Shown here in pieces: positions 16,168-24,181 of a stretch of 48,557 nt of DNA (position 1 is its first letter; each line of letters opens with the position of its first letter). Source of the stretch: Bacteroidales bacterium UBA3630 (GTDB lineage: Bacteria > Bacteroidota > Bacteroidia > Bacteroidales > P3); contig DFLB01000043.1 of assembly GCA_002373995.1 (NCBI GenBank), positions 18,115 to 66,671 of the forward strand. Reading direction: 5' to 3'. The notes below the pieces were generated by a model. The model was not told where the DNA came from and did no database searches. It saw only the letters and a program-made list of their open reading frames with translations. A program made the translations under genes and the position numbers.

Positions 16168-16758
16168 ATGGAAAAAAATGACTTCATCAAAATAGTGTCA
16201 CAACCCACGACCTTCACCTCCCAGGATCGTGGGTGGCTTAGGGCTAAACTGGCCCGGTATCCACATTCTTCGGTCGTAAGACTCTTGGCACTATTGGCCG
16301 ATCATGCTTTTAGCTTTGATACTCCGGAAGAACACCGTGCCGCGGCACTCTCTATGTGCAACCCTCATGGATTGGGCTCGATGCTCTCCTCTGCCATGCA
16401 AGCAGATCCGGAATCCCGCAACTTTGATGTCCTTAGTGAAATCAACACTTTCCAGGAGGTCTCATTCAAGACGGCTCCCAAAAGTGTTATCCTTTCCAAT
16501 TTCTTGCAGATTGCCACTTCCGACGGTACTGATGTCTCCTCCGAACCAGCCACTCCCGCCGAGGGTGCCGATAAAAAAAGCCTCAAGGCAGATGTGTCGT
16601 TAGGTACTGAAACACTTGCTGTTATATTGGAGAAGCAGGGCAAGTTTGACAAGGCTCTTGCGATTTATGAGAATTTGTTGGCCCACAATCCCGAAAAAAG
16701 TAGTATTTTTGCACCCCGAATTGAGCGTTTGAAAACATTATTGAATACAACAAAATAG
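16168..16758 (+). CDS. Small TPR-like protein preceding secG
   Basis: A 196-residue soluble protein without signal peptide. Residues 1-110 are mostly helical and unrecognised; a low-complexity Ser/Thr/Ala/Pro linker follows (about 113-140); the end is one clear TPR unit (TETLAVILEKQGKFDKALAIYENLLAHNPE). A protein of this size and end is regularly found immediately before secG in Bacteroidales, so the gene order supports it as real. Its function is unknown; a helper role near the Sec machinery is only a guess from position. It is nine bases upstream of secG. Confidence 0.75.
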   Translation: MEKNDFIKIVSQPTTFTSQDRGWLRAKLARYPHSSVVRLLALLADHAFSFDTPEEHRAAALSMCNPHGLGSMLSSAMQADPESRNFDVLSEINTFQEVSFKTAPKSVILSNFLQIATSDGTDVSSEPATPAEGADKKSLKADVSLGTETLAVILEKQGKFDKALAIYENLLAHNPEKSSIFAPRIERLKTLLNTTK

Positions 16759-16767
16759 TAATAAAAC

Positions 16768-17100
16768 ATGTACACATTCATTGTAATCCTGATTCTCATC
16801 GTTTGCGTTCTTCTCGCGCTTGTTGTTCTTGTCCAGAACTCAAAGGGTGGCGGCTTGGCTGCCAACTTTGCTGCTCCGACGCAAGTAATGGGTGTGCGCC
16901 AAACGGCAGACTTTTTTGAGAAGGCCACTTGGTGGCTTGCCATCATCCTTGTTGTGCTCTGCCTTGCGGCCACTGTTTCTATTCCCCATCGTACTTCAGG
17001 GAACGCAATCAACACTGAGGTGACTGGCAATGCCGATGCTGACCCTGTTCAAGCCGCCAGCCCCATCGCCACACCTGTCTCCAACGCTGATCAGCAGTAA
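16768..17100 (+). CDS. secG: Preprotein translocase subunit SecG
   Basis: A 110-residue inner-membrane protein with two transmembrane helices (about 3-24 and 54-73). Between them is the conserved SecG loop LVQNSKGGGLAANFA followed by FFEKATWWLA. SecG stimulates SecYE/SecA-driven export, which matters here because several neighbours encode Sec-dependent T9SS cargo. The C-terminal 35 residues are a polar Ala/Asp/Pro tail with no known role. The helicase starts four bases after the stop codon. Confidence 0.94.
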   Translation: MYTFIVILILIVCVLLALVVLVQNSKGGGLAANFAAPTQVMGVRQTADFFEKATWWLAIILVVLCLAATVSIPHRTSGNAINTEVTGNADADPVQAASPIATPVSNADQQ

Positions 17101-17103
17101 GTT

Positions 17104-18540
17104 GTGGCTACGTCTGCCGTAGAGCATTCTGTAGTCAAGCTCATTCTGTCACACTTCCCGCACGTCCCAACCGACGGGCAGCGGGAAGTGTGCTTTTCTA
17201 TGTCTCGTTTTCTCTTCGATGCCGACCCCCGATCTGCTTTCCTCTTGAAGGGTTATGCCGGAACCGGCAAGACATCGCTCGTATCTGCGCTTATCCAGAC
17301 CTTGCCACAGCTGCGCGTCAATTGTGTCCTCCTGGCTCCCACTGGTCGTGCGGCAAAAGTAATCAGTTCTTATGCTCAGCGGCCGGCTTATACCATCCAT
17401 AAGAAAATCTATATGACGGCTACCGATGCATCGGGTGCCGTCCGCACGGTGCGCGCCATCAACAAGCATACCCATACGCTATTCATTGTCGATGAGGCTT
17501 CTATGATCGGCCTCGAGCCTACAAGTACCCGACAGAGCCTCTTGGAAGATCTTGTCGATTATGTCTACAGCGGTAGCCATTGCCGTCTGATGCTCATTGG
17601 CGATACTGCGCAGCTCCCTCCTGTCGGGCAAAGCGAAAGTCCCGCTCTTGACGCGAGATATATGACGGCCTCCTTCGATCTCAATCTTACGGAAGGAGAG
17701 TTGACGGAGGTTGTCCGTCAGCAGCAAATGTCAGGCATACTGACCAATGCAACCTCTCTCCGCCAGCAGATATCCACCCTCGTCAGCGGAGACGAAGCCA
17801 CACTGCCGCTCTTCTCCCCGACACCTGATGTGATTAACCTCTCTGGCGAAAACCTTATGGAAACACTGCACAGCGAGTACGGCTCCTACAACCTTGAGGA
17901 TGTGGTCATAATCACCCGCAGCAACAAGCGCGCCAACCTTTTCAACCAAGGCATCCGCAACAGTGTTCTCTTCCGCGAAGAGGAAGTCAACGCCGGCGAC
18001 TTCCTTATGGTCGTAAAAAACAACTACTTCTGGCTCGATGATGACAGCACCATTGGTTTTATCGCCAATGGCGACATTGTAGAAGTACTCAGCGTCCGTA
18101 ACGTTCAGGAAATCTATGGCTTCCGTTTCGCCGATGCCACACTGCGTTTCGTCGACTACCCGGACGAGCAGCCTCGCGATTGCAAACTCCTCCTCTCCAC
18201 CCTGTACAGCGAATCGCCCTCGCTCACCGCCGATGAACAGGCTTCGCTCTATTCCGCTGTCATGGAGGACTATGCCGACCTGCCCCACAAGTCAGACCGC
18301 CTACGCGAGCTACGTCAAAATCCCTTCTATAACGCCTTGCAAATCAAGTTCTCCTATGCGCTCACCTGCCATAAGACACAAGGTGGCCAATGGCGTACCG
18401 TCATCATTGATCAAGGTTTCCTTCCGCCCGACATGCCGCTCGACCGAGACTACCTCCGTTGGCTCTACACGGCCTTCACTCGCGCCACCGACCGTCTCTA
18501 TCTCCTCAACTTCGACTCCTGCTTCTTTGTCGATGAGTAG
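17104..18540 (+). CDS. Superfamily 1 DNA helicase (RecD/Pif1-like)
   Basis: A 478-residue ATP-dependent helicase. Walker A is GYAGTGKTS (about 48-56), Walker B with the DEAS variant is FIVDEASMIG, motif III is LIGDTAQLPPVG, and the C-terminal UvrD_C_2-type half has YALTCHKTQGGQW and YTAFTRATDRLYLL (motifs V and VI). This matches the short RecD2/Dda-like helicases found singly in Bacteroidales; it lacks RecD N-terminal and SH3-rich extensions. GTG at 17104 is taken as start because an in-frame stop (the secG TAA) lies six bases before it and the N-terminus then aligns with relatives. It likely unwinds 5'-tailed DNA in repair. Confidence 0.87.
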   Translation: MATSAVEHSVVKLILSHFPHVPTDGQREVCFSMSRFLFDADPRSAFLLKGYAGTGKTSLVSALIQTLPQLRVNCVLLAPTGRAAKVISSYAQRPAYTIHKKIYMTATDASGAVRTVRAINKHTHTLFIVDEASMIGLEPTSTRQSLLEDLVDYVYSGSHCRLMLIGDTAQLPPVGQSESPALDARYMTASFDLNLTEGELTEVVRQQQMSGILTNATSLRQQISTLVSGDEATLPLFSPTPDVINLSGENLMETLHSEYGSYNLEDVVIITRSNKRANLFNQGIRNSVLFREEEVNAGDFLMVVKNNYFWLDDDSTIGFIANGDIVEVLSVRNVQEIYGFRFADATLRFVDYPDEQPRDCKLLLSTLYSESPSLTADEQASLYSAVMEDYADLPHKSDRLRELRQNPFYNALQIKFSYALTCHKTQGGQWRTVIIDQGFLPPDMPLDRDYLRWLYTAFTRATDRLYLLNFDSCFFVDE

Positions 18541-18563
18541 CCGTCAGGCTCTTCATCCGGTGT

Positions 18564-18616
18564 TGGTCCGGTGTTGGTCCGGGGATGGTCCGGGGATGGT
18601 CCGATGATTATCGGAC
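18564..18616 (+). repeat. 11-bp tandem array TGGTCCGNNGN, copy 2, ending in hairpin
   Basis: Four units start at 18564, 18575, 18586 and 18597. The last folds with the bases after it: GTCCGAT (18599-18605), GATT loop, ATCGGAC (18610-18616). It starts 24 bases after the helicase stop and lies between convergent genes, so the hairpin may also act as a terminator. Confidence 0.88.
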
Positions 18617-18687
18617 GAACGACGGTCCGCGGGCGGTGTGCGAGAAGCATTGAATTAAACACGCCCTCGTTTAATTCCGCCGATGGG

Positions 18688-19629
18688 CTATGAAAACTCC
18701 AGTTTCGGTGCCTTGAGATAAGTCTCCACCCGTTTGCGGGCAAGGTCGGCATATTGTTCCATCAGTTCGATGCCGATAAATCTTCGATCGGCTTCCAGTG
18801 CAGCAAGGGCTGTGGTCCCGCTACCCAGAAACGGGTCGAGAACCGTGTCGCCCTTGTCTGTGTATAACTTGATAACCCTGTATGCCAATTCTTTAGGAAA
18901 CATCGCTTGGTGGATGTCGTTGGCTCTGACACTTGGAATATTCCACACTTGCCTCAGCCCCCACTCTTTCCATTCCGATGGTGAAAGCCGCTCCCGGTTT
19001 ACCACATAAGCGCCTGGTTTCCAGAATATGTATAGGTCCTCTGTTTCGCTCACGGCCTTCAATGTGCTGGTTGTCCATTTGCTGTTGGCCCATGCCGGGT
19101 CTTTGACCCATATCCTTTTGTCATAGAGGTAAAGGCCTGAATTGTAGGCATATTCCTCAAGCTGACCGCCGACAAGTTTAACGTGTGTTCCCACTGCTTG
19201 CCGTCCACCGCGTATATTGTTGCCATTCAATCGCCTGTCCACGGTTTGCTCGCTACAGTGCAGATAGGCGGCCAATTGGTCACGGTTATAGTTAGGATGG
19301 AGCCGTTTCGCTTCTAACACCATCTCCCGTGTAACGGCGCATTTCTTGTTCGATGGATTGTCTGCCTGTATTCGTGGCATCGTTTCGTCTTGAAAAGCCA
19401 GTATGTTGGCAATGTTGACGACCATGAATCCGCCGGGCTTCAATATCCTGTAGTGCAGTTCTATGACAGCCTTGAGCATCTCTTGCCATTGTTCATAGGT
19501 AACCCCTTTCTCGTAATCCTTGCCAAGAAAGTACGGCGGAGACCAGAACGACAACGCCAGCGAGTTGTCCTCTATCTGTTTCAGCAACTCGCGCGAATCC
19601 CCACAGTATACCTGATTGGCCTCTAACAT
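18688..19629 (-). CDS. Site-specific DNA methyltransferase (beta class, N4-C or N6-A)
   Basis: A 313-residue amino-methyltransferase. Motif IV is SPPY (about 30-33), then ILKPGGFMVVNIAN; the SAM motif I DPFLGSGTT comes late (about 265-273), so the motif order is that of the beta class. SPPY favours N4-cytosine but does not exclude adenine. Residues about 97-133 (KRLHPNYNRDQLAAYLHCSE, then QTVDRRLNGNN) look like an embedded helix-turn-helix between catalytic halves. ATG at 19629 is preferred; a TTG at 19659 would add ten residues. No recognisable restriction nuclease adjoins it, only a 50-codon ORF upstream, so it may be an orphan or the remnant of a restriction-modification system. Confidence 0.88.
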   Translation of the reverse strand: MLEANQVYCGDSRELLKQIEDNSLALSFWSPPYFLGKDYEKGVTYEQWQEMLKAVIELHYRILKPGGFMVVNIANILAFQDETMPRIQADNPSNKKCAVTREMVLEAKRLHPNYNRDQLAAYLHCSEQTVDRRLNGNNIRGGRQAVGTHVKLVGGQLEEYAYNSGLYLYDKRIWVKDPAWANSKWTTSTLKAVSETEDLYIFWKPGAYVVNRERLSPSEWKEWGLRQVWNIPSVRANDIHQAMFPKELAYRVIKLYTDKGDTVLDPFLGSGTTALAALEADRRFIGIELMEQYADLARKRVETYLKAPKLEFS

Positions 19630-19725
19630 CTTTTTATGGGTATTTCTGCTACACGCCAATCGGCGATCTGTCTTAGAAGAGCAAATGAAATCCTGGCACG
19701 TATTTTTCGTTTGTCTTTGCTTTGG

Positions 19726-19878
19726 TCATCCTTCCCCGGGTAGTTGAATATCAATGAAATGCAGAATCTCCTTCATGACGAACTTTTCAGCATCGATTAG
19801 CTTTTGGGGGTTGCCATTGAAGTAGTTGACGGCTTCTATATATGCCTTGTATTGTGGCTCTGCATACTGTGTAAACAT
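19726..19878 (-). CDS. Small hypothetical protein (50 aa), possibly a gene remnant
   Basis: An ATG-started frame of 50 codons: MFTQYAEPQYKAYIEAVNYF, NGNPQKLIDAEKFVMKEILH, FIDIQLPGEG. It is amphipathic and looks like real coding sequence, with clean wobble-position variation and no signal peptide. No family is recognised. It is the first frame after a strong promoter and precedes the DNA methyltransferase by about 95 bases. It could be a regulator of the methyltransferase, the start of a deleted partner nuclease, or a small antitoxin-like protein; the sequence does not decide among these. Confidence 0.4.
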   Translation of the reverse strand: MFTQYAEPQYKAYIEAVNYFNGNPQKLIDAEKFVMKEILHFIDIQLPGEG

Positions 19879-19920
19879 ATCCTTCTGTCTTGGAGAGACT
19901 ATCTGTATTCAATCGCGATG

Positions 19921-19950
19921 CAAAGATACGAAAAATATTTGATGTGGCAA
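19921..19950 (-). promoter_or_regulatory. Bacteroidota-type promoter for the small ORF and methyltransferase
   Basis: On minus: TTG (19950-19948), 19-base spacer, TATCTTTG (19928-19921), a near-perfect consensus. Confidence 0.75.
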
Positions 19951-19977
19951 CTATTATTTTAATGGGTAACAATCCTT

Positions 19978-21078
19978 CTACCGTCTGCCGGCAATGACGG
20001 GATTCGCATAGGCCTCGATCATCAGCTGGCGCATCTCGTTGTTGGGTAGCGCATCGAGACGTTGCAGGAATTTGGTGCGTGTCGTTTCCGTGAAGCGTCC
20101 GCGCTGCTCTCGTCCTGTCAATAGGCTGTAAGCCACATAGTTGGTGGGCATTAATCGGTAGTTGGATTGAATGCGGCGGTCGAGCACCGCGGCCACATGC
20201 TCGTAGAGGTCGGCCCCGGACTCGGGCTCCAGTTCGCGTCGCGTCAGCGGCGCGCCGATGGCCAGATGCACCTGCCCCTTCTCGCCGATAATACCTGTGA
20301 CCACACTCCTCACATCCTCGTCCTTGGCTTTCTCGTACCTACCTCTGCGGCTTTGGTATAACTCGTTGGCTTTCATCGTGTCGCATGGATCCCACTCGTA
20401 GCTCATGCTCACCGGAACCAAGTGCATCTCACTCAGCGTCTGCAGCGGATCGCCCTCGCGTCCCAGGCACAGCATCTTGACCATCGCCGCTGCCGTACTG
20501 TCGATACCATCCTTGGCGCGACCGTTCTTTTGCGCTATCCACACCGATTGCCGCTCGTTGACAATCAGTTCGTTCAGGTACTGCGACAGATGTTGCAGAC
20601 TCCTGTAGAACGCCCGTGGGTTGCCGCCACGTTCCATGCGGATCAGTTTGTTGCTTCTGAACAGGTCTTCCATCGCCGGCTCCGAGAGCAGGTTCTGTCC
20701 GAAAACGATATACGACGTCTCCCCCCGATGTTCGAGCAGCAAATGTTGCAGCAAGAACGCGTCGAGCGTGATGTCGCGATGGTTCGACACAAACAGGTAT
20801 GCCACGCCGCGCCGCAGGTAGTTGAGTCCCGAGTACGTAAATCCCGTCGTCGTCGACCGGATGATGCGCTTGATGGCATCGTTCATCAACGACGCCTGGA
20901 AATCGTGCACCGTCCTGATGCTGAGCAACTTCTCCTTGATGCCCTCAATGTCGGCGTTGGAATAGATAAAGCGCAGGGCCTGAGGAAAATACTGCCACTC
21001 TGTGATGCGCCGCAACGCTGCAGGCAGCTCCTCGTCGGTGTAAGGCCTTATATCGTCAAATGCGTTCACTGGAAGCAT
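19978..21078 (-). CDS. 1-acylglycerol-3-phosphate/glycerol-3-phosphate acyltransferase family protein
   Basis: A 366-residue PlsC/PlsB-like acyltransferase. The active-site block is VSNHRDITLDAFLLQ (about 116-130; conserved His and Asp), followed by the acceptor-binding block LIRMERGGNPRAFYRSL and the WIAQKNGRAKDG block, the order seen in membrane phospholipid acyltransferases. The same family is common in Bacteroidales with NHRDI and AQREGRAKD. It probably places an acyl group on glycerol phosphate or lysophosphatidate at the inner membrane. It overlaps gpsA, which makes glycerol-3-phosphate, by 13 bp, so the pair forms a short phospholipid-synthesis operon. Which acyl position it uses is not shown. 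Confidence 0.86.
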   Translation of the reverse strand: MLPVNAFDDIRPYTDEELPAALRRITEWQYFPQALRFIYSNADIEGIKEKLLSIRTVHDFQASLMNDAIKRIIRSTTTGFTYSGLNYLRRGVAYLFVSNHRDITLDAFLLQHLLLEHRGETSYIVFGQNLLSEPAMEDLFRSNKLIRMERGGNPRAFYRSLQHLSQYLNELIVNERQSVWIAQKNGRAKDGIDSTAAAMVKMLCLGREGDPLQTLSEMHLVPVSMSYEWDPCDTMKANELYQSRRGRYEKAKDEDVRSVVTGIIGEKGQVHLAIGAPLTRRELEPESGADLYEHVAAVLDRRIQSNYRLMPTNYVAYSLLTGREQRGRFTETTRTKFLQRLDALPNNEMRQLMIEAYANPVIAGRR

Positions 21079-22031
21079 GTCTTCATCAACAGGTCAACCT
21101 CTTGCTTGGCTGGAACGCCCTCATATAGAACCCTGTACACCATCTCAGCGATGCTTCTGTCCTCCCTGTGTGGCATCGAGTGCATGATGCTGGACGAATA
21201 ATACCCCTCGGCCACCATCCTGCTCCTTTCAATGTACTCCGCCGCCGGCGTCCCCTGTGCCACCGCCTCGCCCAGCGCGCGGTTGCGGCTGTGGCTCGAA
21301 AAGCATGTAGCAATCAGATCTTCAAGCATAAACATCGGCTCCGAACCCTCCTTCATCATCAAGCGCAACTCGCGGCCGGCAGCAGCCGTAAGCACCGCCA
21401 GTAGATTGTCGCCATAGCCCAGCCCGGCAGTCATGCCGGCAGCCACAGCGTACACATTCTTCGCCAGCCCGCACAACTCAAGGTTCTGAACTTCGCTCGT
21501 CGCAAACGGGTGTATGTAGCTGCAACGCAACGCATTGGCCATCTCGCTGGCCGCCTGCGCATTTGTCGACGCCACTTCAAGGAACGTCGGCAACCCCGCC
21601 GCCACCTCCTCAGCATGGCTTGGCCCACTGACAACACATATATTCTCCTCTGGCACAGACAGCTCGCTCGCCATATATTGCGACATACCCATCCGCATCC
21701 TTGGCACATATCCTTTCACTGCCGACACCATCAACTTCCCGCCGTAAGCCTTCCCAGGCAACGTACGCAGCACCCCCTCGACATATATCGACGGCACTGC
21801 CACCACCAGCACCTCGCTCTCTTCCACCACTTTGGCCAAATCCGTGCTCACCATCAGCCTCCTGAAGTCAAGCCCCACCTGACGCAGGTGGTTCGGATTG
21901 TAGCCGGTCATCGCCAAGCTCTGCTGCACCTCCCTCCGTCTCACCCACCAATTGACCCTCCGGTCCTCCTTCTCGAGCAATATCTTTACTATCGCAGTAG
22001 CCCAACTGCCACTGCCAATAACTCCTATCAT
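21066..22031 (-). CDS. gpsA: NAD(P)-dependent glycerol-3-phosphate dehydrogenase
   Basis: A 321-residue enzyme reducing dihydroxyacetone phosphate to sn-glycerol-3-phosphate for phospholipid synthesis. The N-terminal Rossmann loop is VIGSGSWATAI (GxGxWA). Catalytic and substrate regions are VSAVKGY, VVSGPSHAEEVA, LAKNVYAVAAGM (catalytic Lys) and the helical HSRNRALGEAVAQG. Length is normal. Its stop lies inside the acyltransferase gene (13-bp overlap). Upstream on minus there is a -7-like TATTTTTG (22099-22092) without a clear -33 box, then the GATATGCTTAG-type repeat. Confidence 0.95.
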   Translation of the reverse strand: MIGVIGSGSWATAIVKILLEKEDRRVNWWVRRREVQQSLAMTGYNPNHLRQVGLDFRRLMVSTDLAKVVEESEVLVVAVPSIYVEGVLRTLPGKAYGGKLMVSAVKGYVPRMRMGMSQYMASELSVPEENICVVSGPSHAEEVAAGLPTFLEVASTNAQAASEMANALRCSYIHPFATSEVQNLELCGLAKNVYAVAAGMTAGLGYGDNLLAVLTAAAGRELRLMMKEGSEPMFMLEDLIATCFSSHSRNRALGEAVAQGTPAAEYIERSRMVAEGYYSSSIMHSMPHREDRSIAEMVYRVLYEGVPAKQEVDLLMKTCFQ

Positions 22032-22168
22032 TCTCTATACTATTATTTTACTATATGCAGTCACCCGCCGTCGGCAACCGCATTCACGCTGCAAAAATAA
22101 CACTATTTTTTCACATTTGATAACTAAAATCTGTTAAAACACACTAAAACTTCTCTCCCAGCCCCACC

Positions 22169-22232
22169 CATCCTAAGTTCATCCTAAGTTCATCCTAAGC
22201 ATATCCTAAGCATAACGTAGGCATAACGTAGC
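22169..22232 (-). repeat. 11-bp tandem array of the GATATGCTTAG family
   Basis: On plus the units read TAAGTTCATCC, TAAGTTCATCC, TAAGCATATCC, TAAGCATAACG, TAGGCATAACG, TAGCC: five full 11-bp units and a partial one. The reverse complement (GGATATGCTTA type) matches the array at 39908-39973 between ftsW and murG. It lies between the gpsA start and the HU terminator. Confidence 0.85.
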
Positions 22233-22254
22233 CACTCACCCCTCGTCGCCCCCC

Positions 22255-22290
22255 AAAAAACAAGAGGGGAAACCCTTCGGATCCCCCCTC
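22255..22290 (-). terminator. Rho-independent terminator of the HU gene
   Basis: On minus: GAGGGG (22290-22285), a 15-base loop with further pairing, CCCCTC (22269-22264), then TTG and six T (22260-22255). It lies 24 bases after the HU stop codon. Confidence 0.8.
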
Positions 22291-22313
22291 ATTAGCATTG
22301 TGTTAAGAAAACC

Positions 22314-22601
22314 TTATTTCTTCTTGGCGGTTTTCTTCTTGGCGAGCAGATTGCTGCCGGCTTTGAACTTGGCAACCTTCTTGGCGGGCACCTTCACGGG
22401 CTTGCCGGTCTGCGGGTTCTTGGCGGTGCGGGCTTTACGCTCCACGACGCTGAAAGTGCCGAAGCCAATCAGAGTCACTTTCTCACCTTTGTTCAGTTTC
22501 TCCTGGATGCTGCTGAAGCAGGCATTCATGGCAGCCTTTGAGGCAACTTTCGTCATACCGGTCTTGGCGGCGATGGCGTTAACAAGTTCTGTTTTGTTCA
22601 T
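22314..22601 (-). CDS. hup: HU-family DNA-binding protein
   Basis: A 95-residue nucleoid protein. MNKTELVNAIAAKTGMTK is the HU N-terminal helix pair; VTLIGFGTFSVVERKARTAK, then NPQTGKPVKVPAKKV form the beta arms, with the NPQTGK tip that intercalates into DNA. The tail LLAKKKTAKKK is a short Lys-rich extension, longer than the standard 90-residue HU, which may add non-specific DNA affinity. It has its own promoter and terminator and so is an independent, probably highly expressed unit. Whether it behaves as HU or as a sequence-selective relative cannot be told here. Confidence 0.94.
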   Translation of the reverse strand: MNKTELVNAIAAKTGMTKVASKAAMNACFSSIQEKLNKGEKVTLIGFGTFSVVERKARTAKNPQTGKPVKVPAKKVAKFKAGSNLLAKKKTAKKK

Positions 22602-22660
22602 TTTGTTTGTTTTTTAAAGGGTTATTAATGCTAACTGTTATGTCCTAACTTTTTACGCTG

Positions 22661-22693
22661 CAAATGTATGAATTTTTTTTTATCCGCTCCAAA
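22661..22693 (-). promoter_or_regulatory. Bacteroidota-type promoter for HU
   Basis: On minus: TTTG (22693-22690), 21-base spacer rich in A, TACATTTG (22668-22661). The leader to the HU ATG is about 55 bases. Confidence 0.75.
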
Positions 22694-22733
22694 TTTTTTT
22701 TCGATTTTTTTCAAAAAAAAATTAACCATTTCG

Positions 22734-23672
22734 TCAACTCGTTAATAGCCAGTCGCTTATGTCATTGCCCCGCAAAAAGTCTTCAACGTTATTTTTCTTT
22801 TTCCCAGCCATTTGCAACTCTAAAATCTCAATAAAACCGCCTGCCACTGCGAATTTTAGCACCTTTTTTTTATCGCAAATTAGTGTGCCGCAAGGGTATT
22901 CATGCGCCTCCACGCTCGCCTTGGCGGCGAGAATTTTGAACCCCACCTCCTCACCCTTCGGGTTGGCAAGGGTCATGGTAGCCGCCGGGTAGGGGCTCAG
23001 CCCCCGTATGAACCTCTCCACCTCCTCGGGCCTTCGCTTGAAGTCAATGCGGCAGTCCTCCTTGAAAATTTTCGGTGCCGGACAAGGCTCCCCCTCCTGC
23101 GCTCGTGGAACAACGCTGCCTGCCTCAATCGCGTCAAGCGTGCGCACCACCAGCCCGCGCCCCATCATGGCCAGCCGGTCGTGCAAGCTGCCGGCAGTCT
23201 CCCCGGGGCCTATCGCAGTCCTCTCCTGCATCAAGATGCTCCCCTCGTCAATCCGGTGGTTCAACAGAAACGTCGTGACGCCTGTCTCCCTCTCCCCCTT
23301 GATGATAGCCCAGTTGATCGGTGCCGCACCGCGATACCGTGGCAGCAGCGATGCGTGCAAGTTGAAAGTGCCCCGCGGCGGCATGTTCCACACCACCTCG
23401 GGCAGCATCCGGAAAGCCACCACCACAAAGCAGTCGGCATCCACCGCCTGCAACGCCTCTATGAAGGCGCCGTCGCGCAACCGTTCCGGCTGCAGCAACG
23501 GCAGCTGATGTTCTATCGCATATTGCTTCACAGCGCTGTACACCACCTTCTGCCCGCGGCCTGCCTGCCGGTCGGCCACTGTCACCACGGCAGCCACCTC
23601 GTGCCTCGACTGCTGTATGGCGTCAAGGCTCTCGACGGCAAAATCCGGTGTGCCAAAAAAAACTATGCGCAT
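22734..23672 (-). CDS. fmt: Methionyl-tRNA formyltransferase
   Basis: A 312-residue enzyme that formylates initiator Met-tRNA using 10-formyl-tetrahydrofolate. Start MRIVFFGTPDFAV is the family signature; the catalytic block is FNLHASLLPRYRGAAPINWA (Asn, His and the SLLPRYRG folate loop), followed by GVTTFLLNHRIDEGSIL with the conserved Asp. The C-terminal tRNA-binding domain (about 205-312) is present. It overlaps ribH by 10 bp and is the last gene of the S46/sigma-54/ribH operon. No clear terminator follows; AT-rich DNA with the HU promoter comes next. Confidence 0.95.
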   Translation of the reverse strand: MRIVFFGTPDFAVESLDAIQQSRHEVAAVVTVADRQAGRGQKVVYSAVKQYAIEHQLPLLQPERLRDGAFIEALQAVDADCFVVVAFRMLPEVVWNMPPRGTFNLHASLLPRYRGAAPINWAIIKGERETGVTTFLLNHRIDEGSILMQERTAIGPGETAGSLHDRLAMMGRGLVVRTLDAIEAGSVVPRAQEGEPCPAPKIFKEDCRIDFKRRPEEVERFIRGLSPYPAATMTLANPKGEEVGFKILAAKASVEAHEYPCGTLICDKKKVLKFAVAGGFIEILELQMAGKKKNNVEDFLRGNDISDWLLTS

Positions 23673-24151
23673 TCGTCTGTAAATTTACACATCTTGAGTG
23701 CCGTCACAGCCCCCTCCACGCCTTTGTTGCCGTGCCGACCGCCCGCGCGGTCGAGGGCCTGCTGCATCGTGTCGCACGTCAGCACGCTGAATATGACGGG
23801 CTTGCCGCTCTCTATCGAAACATTCGTGAGCCCTTGCGATACAGCCTGGCAGATAAACTCAAAGTGGCGCGTCTCGCCTTGTATGACGCAGCCAATGCAA
23901 ATCACCGCATCCAGCGCCTTGTCGCCACTCAGCATCCTATGCGCCGCATACGAAAGCTCGTAAGTGCCGGGAACCCGCTTGACGATGAGGTTCTCTTCCT
24001 TCACGCCGTATTCTCGCAGCGTCTCTGCCGCTCCTTGCAACATCGCATCGGTTATCTCGCCGTTCCATTCGGCTGCCACGATGCCTATCCTGTATCGGCT
24101 CCCGTCGGGCACTGCCGCGCGGTCATAGTCCGAGAGGTTGGTCTTCTTCAT
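23663..24151 (-). CDS. ribH: 6,7-dimethyl-8-ribityllumazine synthase
   Basis: A 162-residue enzyme that joins 5-amino-6-ribitylaminouracil and dihydroxybutanone phosphate in riboflavin synthesis. RIGIVAAEWN carries the substrate-binding aromatic position, VPGTYELSYAA the phosphate-binding region, and GCVIQGETRHFEFIC the catalytic His. VLTCDTMQQALDRAGGRHGN is the typical C-terminal block. Length is normal. It follows the sigma-54/M23 gene by 30 bp and overlaps fmt by 10 bp. The other rib genes are elsewhere; no FMN riboswitch was seen. Confidence 0.95.
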   Translation of the reverse strand: MKKTNLSDYDRAAVPDGSRYRIGIVAAEWNGEITDAMLQGAAETLREYGVKEENLIVKRVPGTYELSYAAHRMLSGDKALDAVICIGCVIQGETRHFEFICQAVSQGLTNVSIESGKPVIFSVLTCDTMQQALDRAGGRHGNKGVEGAVTALKMCKFTDECA

Positions 24152-24181
24152 ATCCTAATTAATATATATGTATGTAGTGCA

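Larger units (their letters stand above)
19630..19977. other. 348-bp region upstream of the methyltransferase
   Basis: It holds a consensus minus-strand promoter (19921-19950), a 50-codon ORF (19726-19878, minus) and about 95 bases without a convincing frame. The arrangement promoter, short ORF, methyltransferase would suit a small leader or control protein, or a decayed gene. Confidence 0.6.
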
